A stretch of DNA of 64,000 nt from NCBI GenBank assembly GCA_016933155.1, contig JAFGBM010000005.1, positions 186,001-250,000 of the forward strand. Reading direction: 5' to 3'. The translations under genes were made by a program, and so were the position numbers. The stretch is from Demequinaceae bacterium (GTDB lineage: Bacteria; Actinomycetota; Actinomycetes; Actinomycetales; Demequinaceae). This document shows, piece after piece, positions 55,969 through 64,000 of the stretch (positions are counted from its first letter, which is position 1; every line of letters begins with the position of its first letter). The notes beneath the pieces are model-generated. The model saw nothing but the letters and a program-made list of their open reading frames with translations, did not search any database and was not told where the DNA came from.

Positions 55969-56991
55969 CTAACTCCGTCGAAGGGTGGGCTCGCGATGGG
56001 CGGGCATGTCCTCCACCCGGAGCCGTCGACGGAAGACCCAGTACGTCCATGCCTGGTAGGCCATGACCACCGGGGTGAGGAAGACGGCCACCCACGTCAT
56101 CACCCCCAATGTGTAGTCGGTCGAGGACGCATTGTGGACGGTGAGGGAGAAGGCGGGGTCGGTGGTCGATGGCATGACATCGGGGTACATGGAGCCGAAG
56201 ACGAGGACGACGAAGGAGGCGATGACGAGGGCGTTGAGGGCGAATGCCCACCCGAATCGCTTGAATTCGGCGAGGACGTGGGTCCCGAGGAGCCCGGTGA
56301 GGGCGACCGCGACGACCGCCCAGGTCCAGGTGACGGAGTAGGCGAGTTGAGCCCACACCGCCCAGGCCCCGGCCACGGCGACGGACAGGGAGGTGAAGAC
56401 CTTCGCGAGGAAGTGTGATCGTTCCCGGATCGGGCCATCGGTCTTGAGCGACAAGAAGATCGCACCGTGGGCCAGGAAGAGGATCAGGGTGACAACCCCC
56501 CCGAGGAGCGCGAAGGGGGAGAGGAGGGTGAAGAAGTCGCCCGTGTAGGAGGCCGTTTCGTCGATGGGCACCCCCCTCATGAGGTTGGCGAACGCAATCC
56601 CCCACAGGATGGACGGGACCCAAGCCGTGACGATGATGGCCCAATCCCATCGGCGTCGCCAAGCCGTGTCGTTGATCTTGCTCCGATATTCGATGGAGAC
56701 GGCCCTCACGATGAGTGCGAGCAGGATGGCGAGCAGGGGTAGGTAGAAGCCGCTGAAGAGGGTCGCATACCACTCGGGGAAGGCCGCGAAGGTTGCGCCC
56801 CCCGCCGTGAGCAGCCACACCTCGTTGCCGTCCCACACCGGGCCGATGGTGTTGATGGCCACCCGGCGTTCCGAGTCGGATCGTGCCCCGATCCCGAGGA
56901 GCATCCCCACCCCGAAGTCGAAGCCCTCGAGGACGAAATAGCCCGTCCAGAGGACGGCGATGACGACGAACCAGACGATGGCAAGGTCCAT
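55969..56991 (-). CDS. cydB: Cytochrome bd ubiquinol/menaquinol oxidase subunit II
   Basis: A 340-residue membrane subunit with about eight to nine helices. The family N terminus is MDLAIVWFVVIAVLWTGYFV, then LEGFDFGVGMLLG. PVWDGNEVWLLTAGGATFAA and the DVMPSTTDPAFSLTVHNASS block are also present. GGAGGCGATC precedes the ATG. The gap after cydA is 9 nt. Confidence 0.96.
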   Translation of the reverse strand: MDLAIVWFVVIAVLWTGYFVLEGFDFGVGMLLGIGARSDSERRVAINTIGPVWDGNEVWLLTAGGATFAAFPEWYATLFSGFYLPLLAILLALIVRAVSIEYRSKINDTAWRRRWDWAIIVTAWVPSILWGIAFANLMRGVPIDETASYTGDFFTLLSPFALLGGVVTLILFLAHGAIFLSLKTDGPIRERSHFLAKVFTSLSVAVAGAWAVWAQLAYSVTWTWAVVAVALTGLLGTHVLAEFKRFGWAFALNALVIASFVVLVFGSMYPDVMPSTTDPAFSLTVHNASSTDYTLGVMTWVAVFLTPVVMAYQAWTYWVFRRRLRVEDMPAHREPTLRRS

Positions 56992-57000
56992 GATCGCCTC

Positions 57001-58467
57001 CTAGTACGCGAAGGAAAGGGGTTGGTCGGATGGATCGCCCGAGGGTTCGGGAGCGATGTCGGGCGCGCCCTCGGCCGCGTACCGCCGCATGAGCCGGTAC
57101 CAGAAGACCCCGAGGATGAGGTACACCACCGTGAAGACGATCATCGACGTCAGGACCTCGCCCGCACTCACGGACGTGGAGACGCCGAAGAGGGTCTGGA
57201 GGTGGACGGGATCCGTCCCGGTCAGGTTGGGGTAGACGACCCAGGGTTGCCTCCCCATCTCCGTGAAGATCCATCCGAAGGAGGCCGCCAGGAACGGGGT
57301 GGGGATCGCCCAGAGGGAGAGCCTCCTGAACCACTCCTGGCTCGGTGACCGTCCCTTGCGGGTGAGGAACAGGGCCGCGAGGGCGAGTGCGGCGCTCCCC
57401 GCTCCGAGGTAGATCATGAGCCGGAAACTCCAATAGGCGACCGGGACGTTGGGAGAGTAGTCTCCCGGCCCGAACATCTGCTCGTACTCCGCCTGCAGAT
57501 CGTTGATTCCCCGAATCTCGCCGTCGAACCTCCCCGTGAAGAGGAAGGAGGCGAGCTTGGGCACCACTATGGCATCGGTCAGGCTGTCACAACTCTCGCC
57601 CCATCCGGGGAGGGCGAAGACGGAGAAGCCCACCCCCTCGTCCGTATCGCAGATGCCCTCGGCCGCCGCCATCTTCATCGGCTGTTCCTCGACCATGAGC
57701 TTCCCTTGGTGGTCGCCCGTGCCGACGACGGCTACACCGGAGATGAGCATGACGACCGCCCCGAACCTCAGGGCGGTCCGGTAGAGGGCCCGATCACCGT
57801 CCCTGCCCTCGGCGGTTTCGTTCGAGGCGGCCTCCCGTTGCCCCTTGACGAGCCATGCCCCCGCGATCCCGGCGACGACGGTCCCGGCGACCAGGAAGGC
57901 GGAGGCGATGACGTGGGGGAAGGCCGCCAGGGTCGTGCTGTTCGTCAGCACGGCTCCAATGTCGGTCATCTCGGCCCGTCCCGTTTCGGGATTGTAGGTG
58001 GCGCCGACGGGGTGCTGCATCCACGAGTTCGCCGCGATGATGAAGTACGCACTCAGGATCGTGCCGATGGAGAACAGCCAGAGGCAGGCCAGGTGGAGCC
58101 TTTTGGACAGGCGGTCCCATCCGAAGATCCACAGTCCGAGGAAGGTCGACTCCAAGAAAAACGCGGCCAGCGCCTCCATCGCCAGCGGTGCGCCGAAGAC
58201 GTCTCCGACGTATCGCGAGTACTCGGACCAGTTCATGCCGAACTGGAATTCCTGGACGATCCCGGTCGCCACCCCCAGGGCGAAGTTGATCATGAGCAGT
58301 TTGCCGTAGAACTTAGTCAGGCGCAGCCACATCGGGTTTCCCGTGCGGACCCAGGCGGTCTGCAAGATGGCCACGAGGACGGAGAGCCCGATCGTCAAGG
58401 GAACCAGGAAAAAGTGGTACACCGTCGTGATCCCAAATTGCCAGCGGGCCAATTCCAGAACGTCCAT
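57001..58467 (-). CDS. cydA: Cytochrome bd oxidase subunit I
   Basis: A 488-residue heme-bearing subunit of the high-affinity terminal oxidase. Heme b595 ligand H18 (VYHFFLVPLTIG), the second His in AAFPHVIASAFLVAG, and the quinol region KLMVEEQPMKMAAAEG are visible, as is the invariant TEMGRQPWVVYPNL. The ATG is preceded by AAAGGAGACCGC. It heads the cydA-B-D-C-kinase operon; a DtxR/IdeR-like box lies in its 5' region. Confidence 0.97.
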   Translation of the reverse strand: MDVLELARWQFGITTVYHFFLVPLTIGLSVLVAILQTAWVRTGNPMWLRLTKFYGKLLMINFALGVATGIVQEFQFGMNWSEYSRYVGDVFGAPLAMEALAAFFLESTFLGLWIFGWDRLSKRLHLACLWLFSIGTILSAYFIIAANSWMQHPVGATYNPETGRAEMTDIGAVLTNSTTLAAFPHVIASAFLVAGTVVAGIAGAWLVKGQREAASNETAEGRDGDRALYRTALRFGAVVMLISGVAVVGTGDHQGKLMVEEQPMKMAAAEGICDTDEGVGFSVFALPGWGESCDSLTDAIVVPKLASFLFTGRFDGEIRGINDLQAEYEQMFGPGDYSPNVPVAYWSFRLMIYLGAGSAALALAALFLTRKGRSPSQEWFRRLSLWAIPTPFLAASFGWIFTEMGRQPWVVYPNLTGTDPVHLQTLFGVSTSVSAGEVLTSMIVFTVVYLILGVFWYRLMRRYAAEGAPDIAPEPSGDPSDQPLSFAY

Positions 58468-58501
58468 GCGGTCTCCTTTGGAGATCGGCGATCGAAAGAA
58501 C

Positions 58502-58520
58502 TAAGGCAAAACTAACCTAT
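58502..58520 (-). promoter_or_regulatory. Possible DtxR/IdeR-like iron box upstream of cydA
   Basis: A 19-bp imperfect palindrome 35 nt before cydA. Read on the minus strand it matches about 13 of 19 positions of the TTAGGTTAG-S-CTAACCTAA consensus, with the left half (TAGGTTAG) nearly perfect. It would link the heme-rich oxidase to iron supply. Such AT-rich repeats can also be plain promoter DNA, so this is a weak call. Confidence 0.35.
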
Positions 58521-58648
58521 CTCGGGCCGCCTCTGCGAGGGCCTCGCGCATTCCCGGGAGGGATGTGCCACAATGGGGCAAGGTCCGCACACGGCCACAC
58601 CGTGTGCCCACCGTGCGACAGACGCAGCGACTCGTGGTTGGCCGTCTG

Positions 58649-58750
58649 GGCCGGATAGCGGAGATTTCCGCTTCGGCCGGGGGCGGGTCACCACCGTTTC
58701 AGGCGCCGCTGTCCGCCGCGACCGCGAAGCTTCCGCGGCCCTGGGCCGCG
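58649..58750 (+). promoter_or_regulatory. rne 5' leader with two stable hairpins
   Basis: The 334 bases between cydA and rne hold no gene. A CACAAT hexamer at 58569-58574 could be the rne -10 box. The leader then contains a hairpin at 58649-58678 (outer GGCCG/CGGCC, inner AGCGGA/TCCGCT with GATT loop). A perfect hairpin follows at 58734-58750 (CGCGGCC/GGCCGCG, CTG loop). RNase E genes are often autoregulated through a structured 5' leader; the role here is inference. Confidence 0.45.
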
Positions 58751-58801
58751 ACCGACACCTGTCGGGTGGGGTGTGGCCCACCCTGACGAGAGGTACCCGC
58801 C

Positions 58802-60919
58802 ATGAGCGAGGACAACGCTTTACCCGAGGGCGCCACCGGCGCCGTCATCTTCCAGGCGCCCCAGCCGGCCACCGTGCCCCGTCGCGCCTCTGCATCGGCC
58901 GGGGAGCCCGTCGTGACTCCCGCCAAGAGCTCCACCGCCAGGAAGGGGTCGTCCGCCAAGGGGAGTCAGGCGACGAAGACCGCCCAGGCGGCCAAGGCGT
59001 CGAAGTCGGGCCAGGGCGCCAAAACTTCCAAGTCCGGCACGGCGTCCCAGGCGTCCGAATCCGAGAAGAAGGCCGAGGACGCCCCCGACGCGGTCTCCTT
59101 GGACAAAGCCGAGGCCGCATCATCGGGGGAATCGGGAGACGGCGCCGTGACCCGCCGCCGCCGCAGGGGCAGCAGGGGAAGGGGCGGGCGTTCGTCGGGC
59201 TCCGGTGACGGCTCCAAGTCTGAGGCCGAGGGCGGGGAGGAGGGTTCGTCGAGCGGAACCCGTCGACGTCGCAGCCGGGGCAGCGGCCAGGGCCGTTCGG
59301 GGTCCGGTGACGACGCGCTGGCGGGATCGACACGTCTTCAGGCGAAGCGTCAACGTCGGCGAGAGGGCCGCGAGACACGGCGACCGATCCTGTCCGAGGC
59401 CGAGTTCCTGGCCCGCCGGGAGAGCGTCAAGCGGTCGATGGTCGTCCGCGAGAAGGACGGACGGGTCCAGATCGCCGTGCTCGAGGATGACATCCTGGTC
59501 GAGCACTACGTCTCCCATCAGGCGGATCAATCGATAGCGGGAAACGTCTACCTCGCGCGGGTCCAGAACGTGCTTCCGGGGATGGAGGCGGCCTTCGTCG
59601 ACATCGGTCCGGGTCGCAACGCCGTCTTATATGCGGGTGAGGTCAACTGGGACGCCGCCAGCCTCGAGGGGAAGCCGCGCCGCATCGAACTCGCCCTCAA
59701 GCCGGGCGACACAATCATGGTGCAGGTGACCAAGGACCCCATCGGCCACAAGGGGGCTCGGGTCACCTCGCAGATCTCCCTCGCCGGTCGATACCTCGTC
59801 TACCTGCCAGGGGGCGGCGTCACGGGAATCTCCCGGAGGCTCCCCGACACCGAACGGAACCGGCTGAAGAAGCTGCTCAGGGAGGTCATCCCGTCGGACG
59901 CCGGGGTCATCGTCCGGACGGCCGCCGAGGGAGCGAGCGAGGATGAGCTCCGGGCCGACGTCGAGCGGCTCAAGCGTCAGTGGACGGGCATCGAAGAGTC
60001 CGTCACGAGCGGGAAGGCCCCTCAACTGCTCCGAGGCGAGCCCGACATGGCCATCCGCGTGGTCCGCGACATCTTCAACGAGGACTTCGACTCGCTGACC
60101 ATACAGGGTGAGGACACCTGGAACTCCCTCAGCGCCTACATCGGCCAGGTCGCCCCCGATCTTCAGGAGCGCCTCCATCGCTTCCTCGGGGACAAGGACG
60201 TGTTCCAGGAGGCCCGGATCGACGAACAGCTCGCCAAGGGCATGGCCAGGAAGGTGTGGCTGCCTTCGGGAGGCTCGCTTGTCATCGACCGGACGGAGGC
60301 GATGACGGTCATCGATGTCAACACCGGGAAGTTCATCGGGAAGGGCGGGACCCTCGAGGAGACGATGACCCTCAACAACCTTGAGGCTGCCGAGGAGATC
60401 GTCCGTCAGCTCCGACTGAGGGACATCGGGGGCATCATCGTCATCGACTTCGTCGACATGCTCCTCGAGGCGAACCGCGATCGCGTTCTTCGACGGCTCA
60501 TCGAGTGCCTGGGGCGGGATCGAACCAAGCATCAGGTGGCCGAGGTCACCACGCTCGGATTGGTTCAGATGACCCGGAAGCGGGTCGGACAGGGTCTCGT
60601 CGAGGCGTTTTCGGAAACCTGCGAGCACTGCAAGGGCCGGGGCTTCCTCGTCCACGGCGAGCCGGTGTCCGACGGCGGTGAGCAGCCCGGCGAGAAGGGC
60701 GGCCGTCGAAGCCAGAAGAAGTCCGAGGATCGGCACGAGACCCATTCGCTCGACGAGAGGTCCGAGTCCAGGGAGTCCGTCAAGACGACCCTGGCGAGCA
60801 TTGCCGCCGCGGCCGAGAAGGCGCATCATCAGGGGACTCCCGATCCGGGGGGATCCTCGCAGGCGTCGGAGTCCGACGGGGGTGAGGCGGACGAGGCCGG
60901 GGAGGCGCCGGTCGTTTGA
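58802..60919 (+). CDS. rne: Ribonuclease E/G
   Basis: A 705-residue endoribonuclease of mRNA decay and rRNA processing. The N-terminal ~190 residues are low-complexity and rich in Ser, Lys, Ala and Gly ([28 protein letters not shown]), typical of actinobacterial RNase E arms. The S1/catalytic region follows: metal-binding D505 (VIDVNTGKF) and D549 (IVIDFVDML), and zinc-link C607 and C610 (CEHCKGRGF). A short acidic C-terminal tail follows. GAGAGGTA precedes the ATG. Confidence 0.95.
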   Translation: MSEDNALPEGATGAVIFQAPQPATVPRRASASAGEPVVTPAKSSTARKGSSAKGSQATKTAQAAKASKSGQGAKTSKSGTASQASESEKKAEDAPDAVSLDKAEAASSGESGDGAVTRRRRRGSRGRGGRSSGSGDGSKSEAEGGEEGSSSGTRRRRSRGSGQGRSGSGDDALAGSTRLQAKRQRRREGRETRRPILSEAEFLARRESVKRSMVVREKDGRVQIAVLEDDILVEHYVSHQADQSIAGNVYLARVQNVLPGMEAAFVDIGPGRNAVLYAGEVNWDAASLEGKPRRIELALKPGDTIMVQVTKDPIGHKGARVTSQISLAGRYLVYLPGGGVTGISRRLPDTERNRLKKLLREVIPSDAGVIVRTAAEGASEDELRADVERLKRQWTGIEESVTSGKAPQLLRGEPDMAIRVVRDIFNEDFDSLTIQGEDTWNSLSAYIGQVAPDLQERLHRFLGDKDVFQEARIDEQLAKGMARKVWLPSGGSLVIDRTEAMTVIDVNTGKFIGKGGTLEETMTLNNLEAAEEIVRQLRLRDIGGIIVIDFVDMLLEANRDRVLRRLIECLGRDRTKHQVAEVTTLGLVQMTRKRVGQGLVEAFSETCEHCKGRGFLVHGEPVSDGGEQPGEKGGRRSQKKSEDRHETHSLDERSESRESVKTTLASIAAAAEKAHHQGTPDPGGSSQASESDGGEADEAGEAPVV

Positions 60920-60945
60920 CCCGCGACCCAGCCACCGGGTATCGT
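60916..60945 (+). promoter_or_regulatory. rplU-rpmA-obgE promoter overlapping the rne stop
   Basis: TTGACC (60916-60921), which includes the rne TGA, and TATCGT (60940-60945) with an 18-bp spacer. This gives a leader of about 85 nt before rplU. Confidence 0.6.
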
Positions 60946-61037
60946 TGTCCGCTGGCGTAAATGCCCGTGCCCGACTGTGCCCGTCGATCGGTTCGTCCGG
61001 GTGGCAGCGGGGATCCATCGAGAGTCGAGGAAGCACC

Positions 61038-61346
61038 ATGGTGTACGCGATCGTCAAGGCCGGGGGCCGGCAGGAAAAGGTCTCCGTCGGCGACATCGTC
61101 GTCGTCGACCGGTTGAAGGCTGACGCCGGCGAGACGATTCACCTGCCTGCCCTCCTGGTGGTCGACGGCGAGAAGGTCACAACGGACGCCAAGGCCCTGT
61201 CCGAGGTGAAGGTGGCCTGCGAGGTCGTCCGCGACGAACGCGGCCCCAAGATCGTCATTTTCAAGTACAAGAACAAGACCGGCTACCGGAAGCGCCAGGG
61301 TCACCGACAGGACCTCACGCGGCTGAAGGTCACGAGCATCACCTAA
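61038..61346 (+). CDS. rplU: 50S ribosomal protein L21
   Basis: A 102-residue bL21. [20 protein letters not shown] is the family N terminus, and [20 protein letters not shown] the C-terminal rRNA-binding segment. GAGGAAGC precedes the ATG. It is the first gene of rplU-rpmA-obgE-proB, the usual actinobacterial order after rne. Confidence 0.97.
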   Translation: MVYAIVKAGGRQEKVSVGDIVVVDRLKADAGETIHLPALLVVDGEKVTTDAKALSEVKVACEVVRDERGPKIVIFKYKNKTGYRKRQGHRQDLTRLKVTSIT

Positions 61347-61359
61347 GCGAGGGGACGCC

Positions 61360-61611
61360 ATGGCACACAAGAAAGGCGCGAGTGCCTCGCGCAACGGTCG
61401 GGACTCGAGCCCGCAGTACCTCGGGGTCAAGCGATTCGGCGGTGAGGTCGTCGGAGCCGGCGAGATCATCGTGCGTCAGCGCGGCACTCACTTCCACCCC
61501 GGGCTCGGGGTGGGGCGAGGGAAGGACGACACCCTCTTCGCCCTGAAGCAAGGCGCGGTGCAGTTCGGCACCCGTCGGGGCCGGCGCGTCGTCGACATCG
61601 TCGCCCCGTAG
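61360..61611 (+). CDS. rpmA: 50S ribosomal protein L27
   Basis: An 83-residue bL27. [20 protein letters not shown] and [20 protein letters not shown] are diagnostic. It begins directly with the mature AHKKG-type N terminus near the peptidyl transferase centre, with no cleavable Firmicutes-type extension. 13 nt after rplU. Confidence 0.97.
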   Translation: MAHKKGASASRNGRDSSPQYLGVKRFGGEVVGAGEIIVRQRGTHFHPGLGVGRGKDDTLFALKQGAVQFGTRRGRRVVDIVAP

Positions 61612-61680
61612 GGGCGGCAGACTCGCCTCGACAGCCCCCGCGGGAGGTCTCCCGCCTGGATGGGTTGGTGAGGAGGACTC

Positions 61681-63231
61681 ATGGCGACATTCATCGATCG
61701 GGTCACTCTCCATGCCGTCGCGGGCAACGGGGGCCGCGGTGTCGCATCGGTGCACCGGGAGAAGTTCAAACCCCTCGGGGGTCCGGACGGCGGCAACGGG
61801 GGCAGCGGCGGATCGGTGATCCTTCGGGTCGATCCTCAGATGACGACGCTCCTCGACTATCACTATTCCCCTCATCGGCAAGCGTCGAACGGCTCGCCGG
61901 GGGGCGGGGACCGCAAGGACGGCGCCTCGGCCAAGGATCTCGTCCTCAGCGTTCCCAGCGGGACGGTCGTCGTGGCCGACGACGGGGAGACCCTTGCGGA
62001 TCTCGTCGCTCCCGGCGAGGAATACGTCGTCGCCAAGGGAGGAAAGGGCGGCCTGGGAAATGCGGCCCTCGCCACGAGGCGCCGCAAGGCCCCCGGCTTC
62101 GCCCTCTTGGGCGAGCCCGGGGAGGAGGCCTCGGTCGTCCTCGAGTTGAAGACCATCGCCGATGTCGCCCTCGTCGGGTATCCCAGTTCGGGGAAGTCCT
62201 CCCTCATCGCGGCTATGTCGTCCGTGCGGCCCAAGATCGCCGACTATCCCTTCACGACCCTCGTCCCCAACCTGGGGGTCGTATCGGCGGGAAAGACCCG
62301 GTTCACGATGGCGGATGTCCCCGGCCTCATCCCCGGCGCCTCCGAGGGGAAGGGGCTCGGGCTCGATTTCCTTCGGCACATCGAACGTTCGGGAGTCATC
62401 GTCCACGTGATCGACGCCGCCGCGCTTGAGGCCGATCGCGACCCCGTGAGGGACCTCGACACGATCGAGGAGGAGTTGTCGAAGTATGACGCGGCTCTCG
62501 CGGATGGCCCCGCCCTCTCCGAAAGGACGAGGGTGGTGGTCCTGAACAAGATCGACGATCCCGACGGTCGTCGGATCGCCGAGATGACCCGGGGGGACAT
62601 CGAGGCGAGGGGGCTCCGGGTCTTCGAGGTCAGCGCGCTCACGCACGAGGGCCTTCCCGAGTTGGGGTACGCCTTGGCCGCCCTCGTGGAGGGGGCCCGC
62701 ACCCGGGTGGCGGAGCCCCCGAGGATCGTTCTCCGGCCTCGGCCTGTTGACGATTCGGGATTCACCGTGACCAAGATCGAGACCCCCGACGGCCCCGCCT
62801 TCCAGGTCAGGGGATCCAAGCCGGAGAGATGGGTCCACCAGACCGACTTCACGAACGACGAGGCGATCGGGTACCTGGCCGAGCGATTGGCTCTGCTCGG
62901 GGTGGAGGAGGAGTTATTCGGGGCGGGGGCTACGCCCGGGCAGACGGTCGTCATCGGCGATCGAGAACGCGGTGTGGTATTCGACTGGGAACCGAGCATG
63001 GTCGCCGGGGCGGAGCTCCTGGGCGCGAGGGGGACGGACATCAGGGTCGAGGAGTGGGAGGGGGCGGCGAGGGCGTCGAGGGGTGAGCGTCGGGCCTCTC
63101 ATCGGGATCGCATGGATGCGAAGGCGGCGGCGCGTGAGGAACTCAGAATCGAGAAGGAAGCGGGACACTGGGTGTCGTCGGATCCTCAAGGCCTGGACGA
63201 GTCGGATGGAAAGGAAGGCAACACCACATGA
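61681..63231 (+). CDS. obgE: GTPase Obg/CgtA
   Basis: A 516-residue ribosome-associated GTPase in 50S assembly and stress control. The N-terminal Gly-rich Obg fold (about 1-158) contains [12 protein letters not shown]. The G domain has G1 [11 protein letters not shown]3 [12 protein letters not shown] and G4 NKID. The C-terminal OCT domain (about 340-440) is the actinobacterial/Firmicutes type, followed by a charged tail. GAGGAGG lies just before the ATG. It ends in an ATGA overlap with proB. Confidence 0.96.
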   Translation: MATFIDRVTLHAVAGNGGRGVASVHREKFKPLGGPDGGNGGSGGSVILRVDPQMTTLLDYHYSPHRQASNGSPGGGDRKDGASAKDLVLSVPSGTVVVADDGETLADLVAPGEEYVVAKGGKGGLGNAALATRRRKAPGFALLGEPGEEASVVLELKTIADVALVGYPSSGKSSLIAAMSSVRPKIADYPFTTLVPNLGVVSAGKTRFTMADVPGLIPGASEGKGLGLDFLRHIERSGVIVHVIDAAALEADRDPVRDLDTIEEELSKYDAALADGPALSERTRVVVLNKIDDPDGRRIAEMTRGDIEARGLRVFEVSALTHEGLPELGYALAALVEGARTRVAEPPRIVLRPRPVDDSGFTVTKIETPDGPAFQVRGSKPERWVHQTDFTNDEAIGYLAERLALLGVEEELFGAGATPGQTVVIGDRERGVVFDWEPSMVAGAELLGARGTDIRVEEWEGAARASRGERRASHRDRMDAKAAAREELRIEKEAGHWVSSDPQGLDESDGKEGNTT

Positions 63232-64000
63232 CCGATGTGCGCCAGCGCTTCGTGCGAGCGGGACGCATGGTCGTCAAGATCGGGTCCTCCTCCCTGACGG
63301 GGGAGGACGGATTCTTGGACGAAGACGCCTTGGTTGCGCTGGTGGATGTGCTCGCCGAGATGCATCGGAGGGGCAAGCACGTCCTCCTGGTGACGTCCGG
63401 CTCGATCGCCTCGGGGCTCGCCCCTCTCGGACTCAAGGAGCGGCCCAGGGACCTGGCCACGGCACAGGCGACGGCTTCGGTTGGGCAGGGATTGCTCATC
63501 GCCTCCTATACCAAGGCCTTCGCCCGGCATGGAATCAGGGTCGGGCAGGTCCTTCTCACCTCCGACGACCTGGTCCGGCGTACGCACTACGGGAATGCCC
63601 GACGGGCTCTCGAGCGGCTTCTCAAACTGGATGTGGTTCCCATCGTCAACGAGAACGACACTGTCGCGACGGATGAGATTCGATTCGGTGACAACGATCG
63701 GCTCGCTGCCCTCGTCACGACCGTCGTCCATGCCGAGGCCCTCCTCCTCCTGACGGACGTGGACGCCCTTCACAGTGCGGCGCCGGGGACGCCGGGGGCG
63801 CGCCGGATCGAACGGGTCGACTCCCCCAAGGACCTCGAAGGCATCGACATCTCCCATCGGGGCCACGTCCTCGGGACGGGGGGGATGGTCACCAAGCTGG
63901 AGGCGGCTCAGATCGCGACAGGGGCGGGGGCGGTCGTCCTCCTGACGAGTGCTCGGAACGCCCTCCGGGCCGTCGACGGCGAGGACGTCGGCACCCTTTT
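63228..64000 (+). CDS. proB: Glutamate 5-kinase, 3' truncated by window edge
   Basis: The first 257 residues of the proline-pathway kinase. The amino-acid-kinase fold shows [52 protein letters not shown] and the LLTDVDALH segment, with [12 protein letters not shown] near the window end. The ATG at 63228 overlaps the obgE TGA. The C terminus (possible PUA domain) lies beyond base 64000. Confidence 0.96.
   Translation, partial: MTDVRQRFVRAGRMVVKIGSSSLTGEDGFLDEDALVALVDVLAEMHRRGKHVLLVTSGSIASGLAPLGLKERPRDLATAQATASVGQGLLIASYTKAFARHGIRVGQVLLTSDDLVRRTHYGNARRALERLLKLDVVPIVNENDTVATDEIRFGDNDRLAALVTTVVHAEALLLLTDVDALHSAAPGTPGARRIERVDSPKDLEGIDISHRGHVLGTGGMVTKLEAAQIATGAGAVVLLTSARNALRAVDGEDVGTL

Noticed and set aside
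58573-59208. 211-codon frame upstream of and overlapping the rne start
   Set aside because: Translation is Arg/Gly-rich and runs into rne in another frame; the region contains hairpins and a leader rather than a gene.
61347-61359. Separate promoter for rpmA
   Set aside because: Only 13 bases separate rplU and rpmA, with no promoter motif; they are a single transcript.

Overview
This window is chromosomal DNA from a high-GC Gram-positive bacterium of the phylum Actinomycetota. The evidence is the gene order, which is the classic actinobacterial one: ilvB-ilvN-ilvC, leuB, ilvE, cimA, a fumarylacetoacetate-hydrolase-family gene, gltX, tRNA-Gln, tRNA-Glu, an NdgR-type IclR regulator, leuCD, a MurA, plsC, gpsA, ddl, thiL, rpmB, a DAK2 protein, recG, rsmD, coaD, a DUF177 gene, rpmF and rnc. 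It is followed by cydABDC and by rne-rplU-rpmA-obgE-proB. A perfect HspR (HAIR) operator precedes clpB. I cannot name the genus. Many genes look leaderless: a TANNNT box lies 6-7 nt before the start codon and there is no Shine-Dalgarno site.

Layout. 1-5132: the end of ilvB, then ilvN, ilvC, leuB and ilvE for branched-chain amino acids. 5129-6709: an accessory patch with an HNH nuclease of lower GC and a small RHH/Doc-like pair whose Doc motif is degenerate. 6706-16859: mltG, a YgjP-type metallopeptidase, a sigma factor fused to a membrane-anchored external domain, cimA behind an Ile-codon attenuator, a membrane-anchored hypothetical, a VIT-family transporter, other small genes and a PLP-homeostasis protein. 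16991-30179: an FAH-family hydrolase, gltX and a HAD hydrolase; a thioredoxin-like/permease/ArsR operon; the two tRNAs; an ABC transporter with an XRE regulator; a short ClpB; two flavodoxin-like genes; an ECF sigma/anti-sigma pair; and ndgR.

30259-47726 is housekeeping: leuCD, peptidoglycan and phospholipid precursors, thiamine, ribosomal proteins, recG, CoA synthesis and RNase III. A TPR protein and a sugar 2-epimerase are inserted between recG and rsmD. 47719-50422 holds two tandem DUF4015 paralogues, each behind a copy of the same promoter. 50432-58467 holds a NarL-type response regulator facing a five-gene operon, cydA-cydB-cydD-cydC-histidine kinase, so a soluble GAF-domain kinase is probably co-expressed with cytochrome bd oxidase. 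58802-64000 holds rne, rplU, rpmA, obgE and the start of proB.

The genes that make isoleucine, valine and leucine (ilvBNC, ilvE, cimA, leuB, leuCD) sit in three transcription units. Two visible controls act on them: a leader-peptide attenuator before cimA and a palindrome in the ndgR-leuC divergent region. The most unusual items are the cimA attenuator, the sigma-transmembrane-external fusion, the Doc homologue lacking its catalytic His, and the promoter-level duplication of the DUF4015 genes. I saw no phage, IS element, CRISPR array or rRNA operon.
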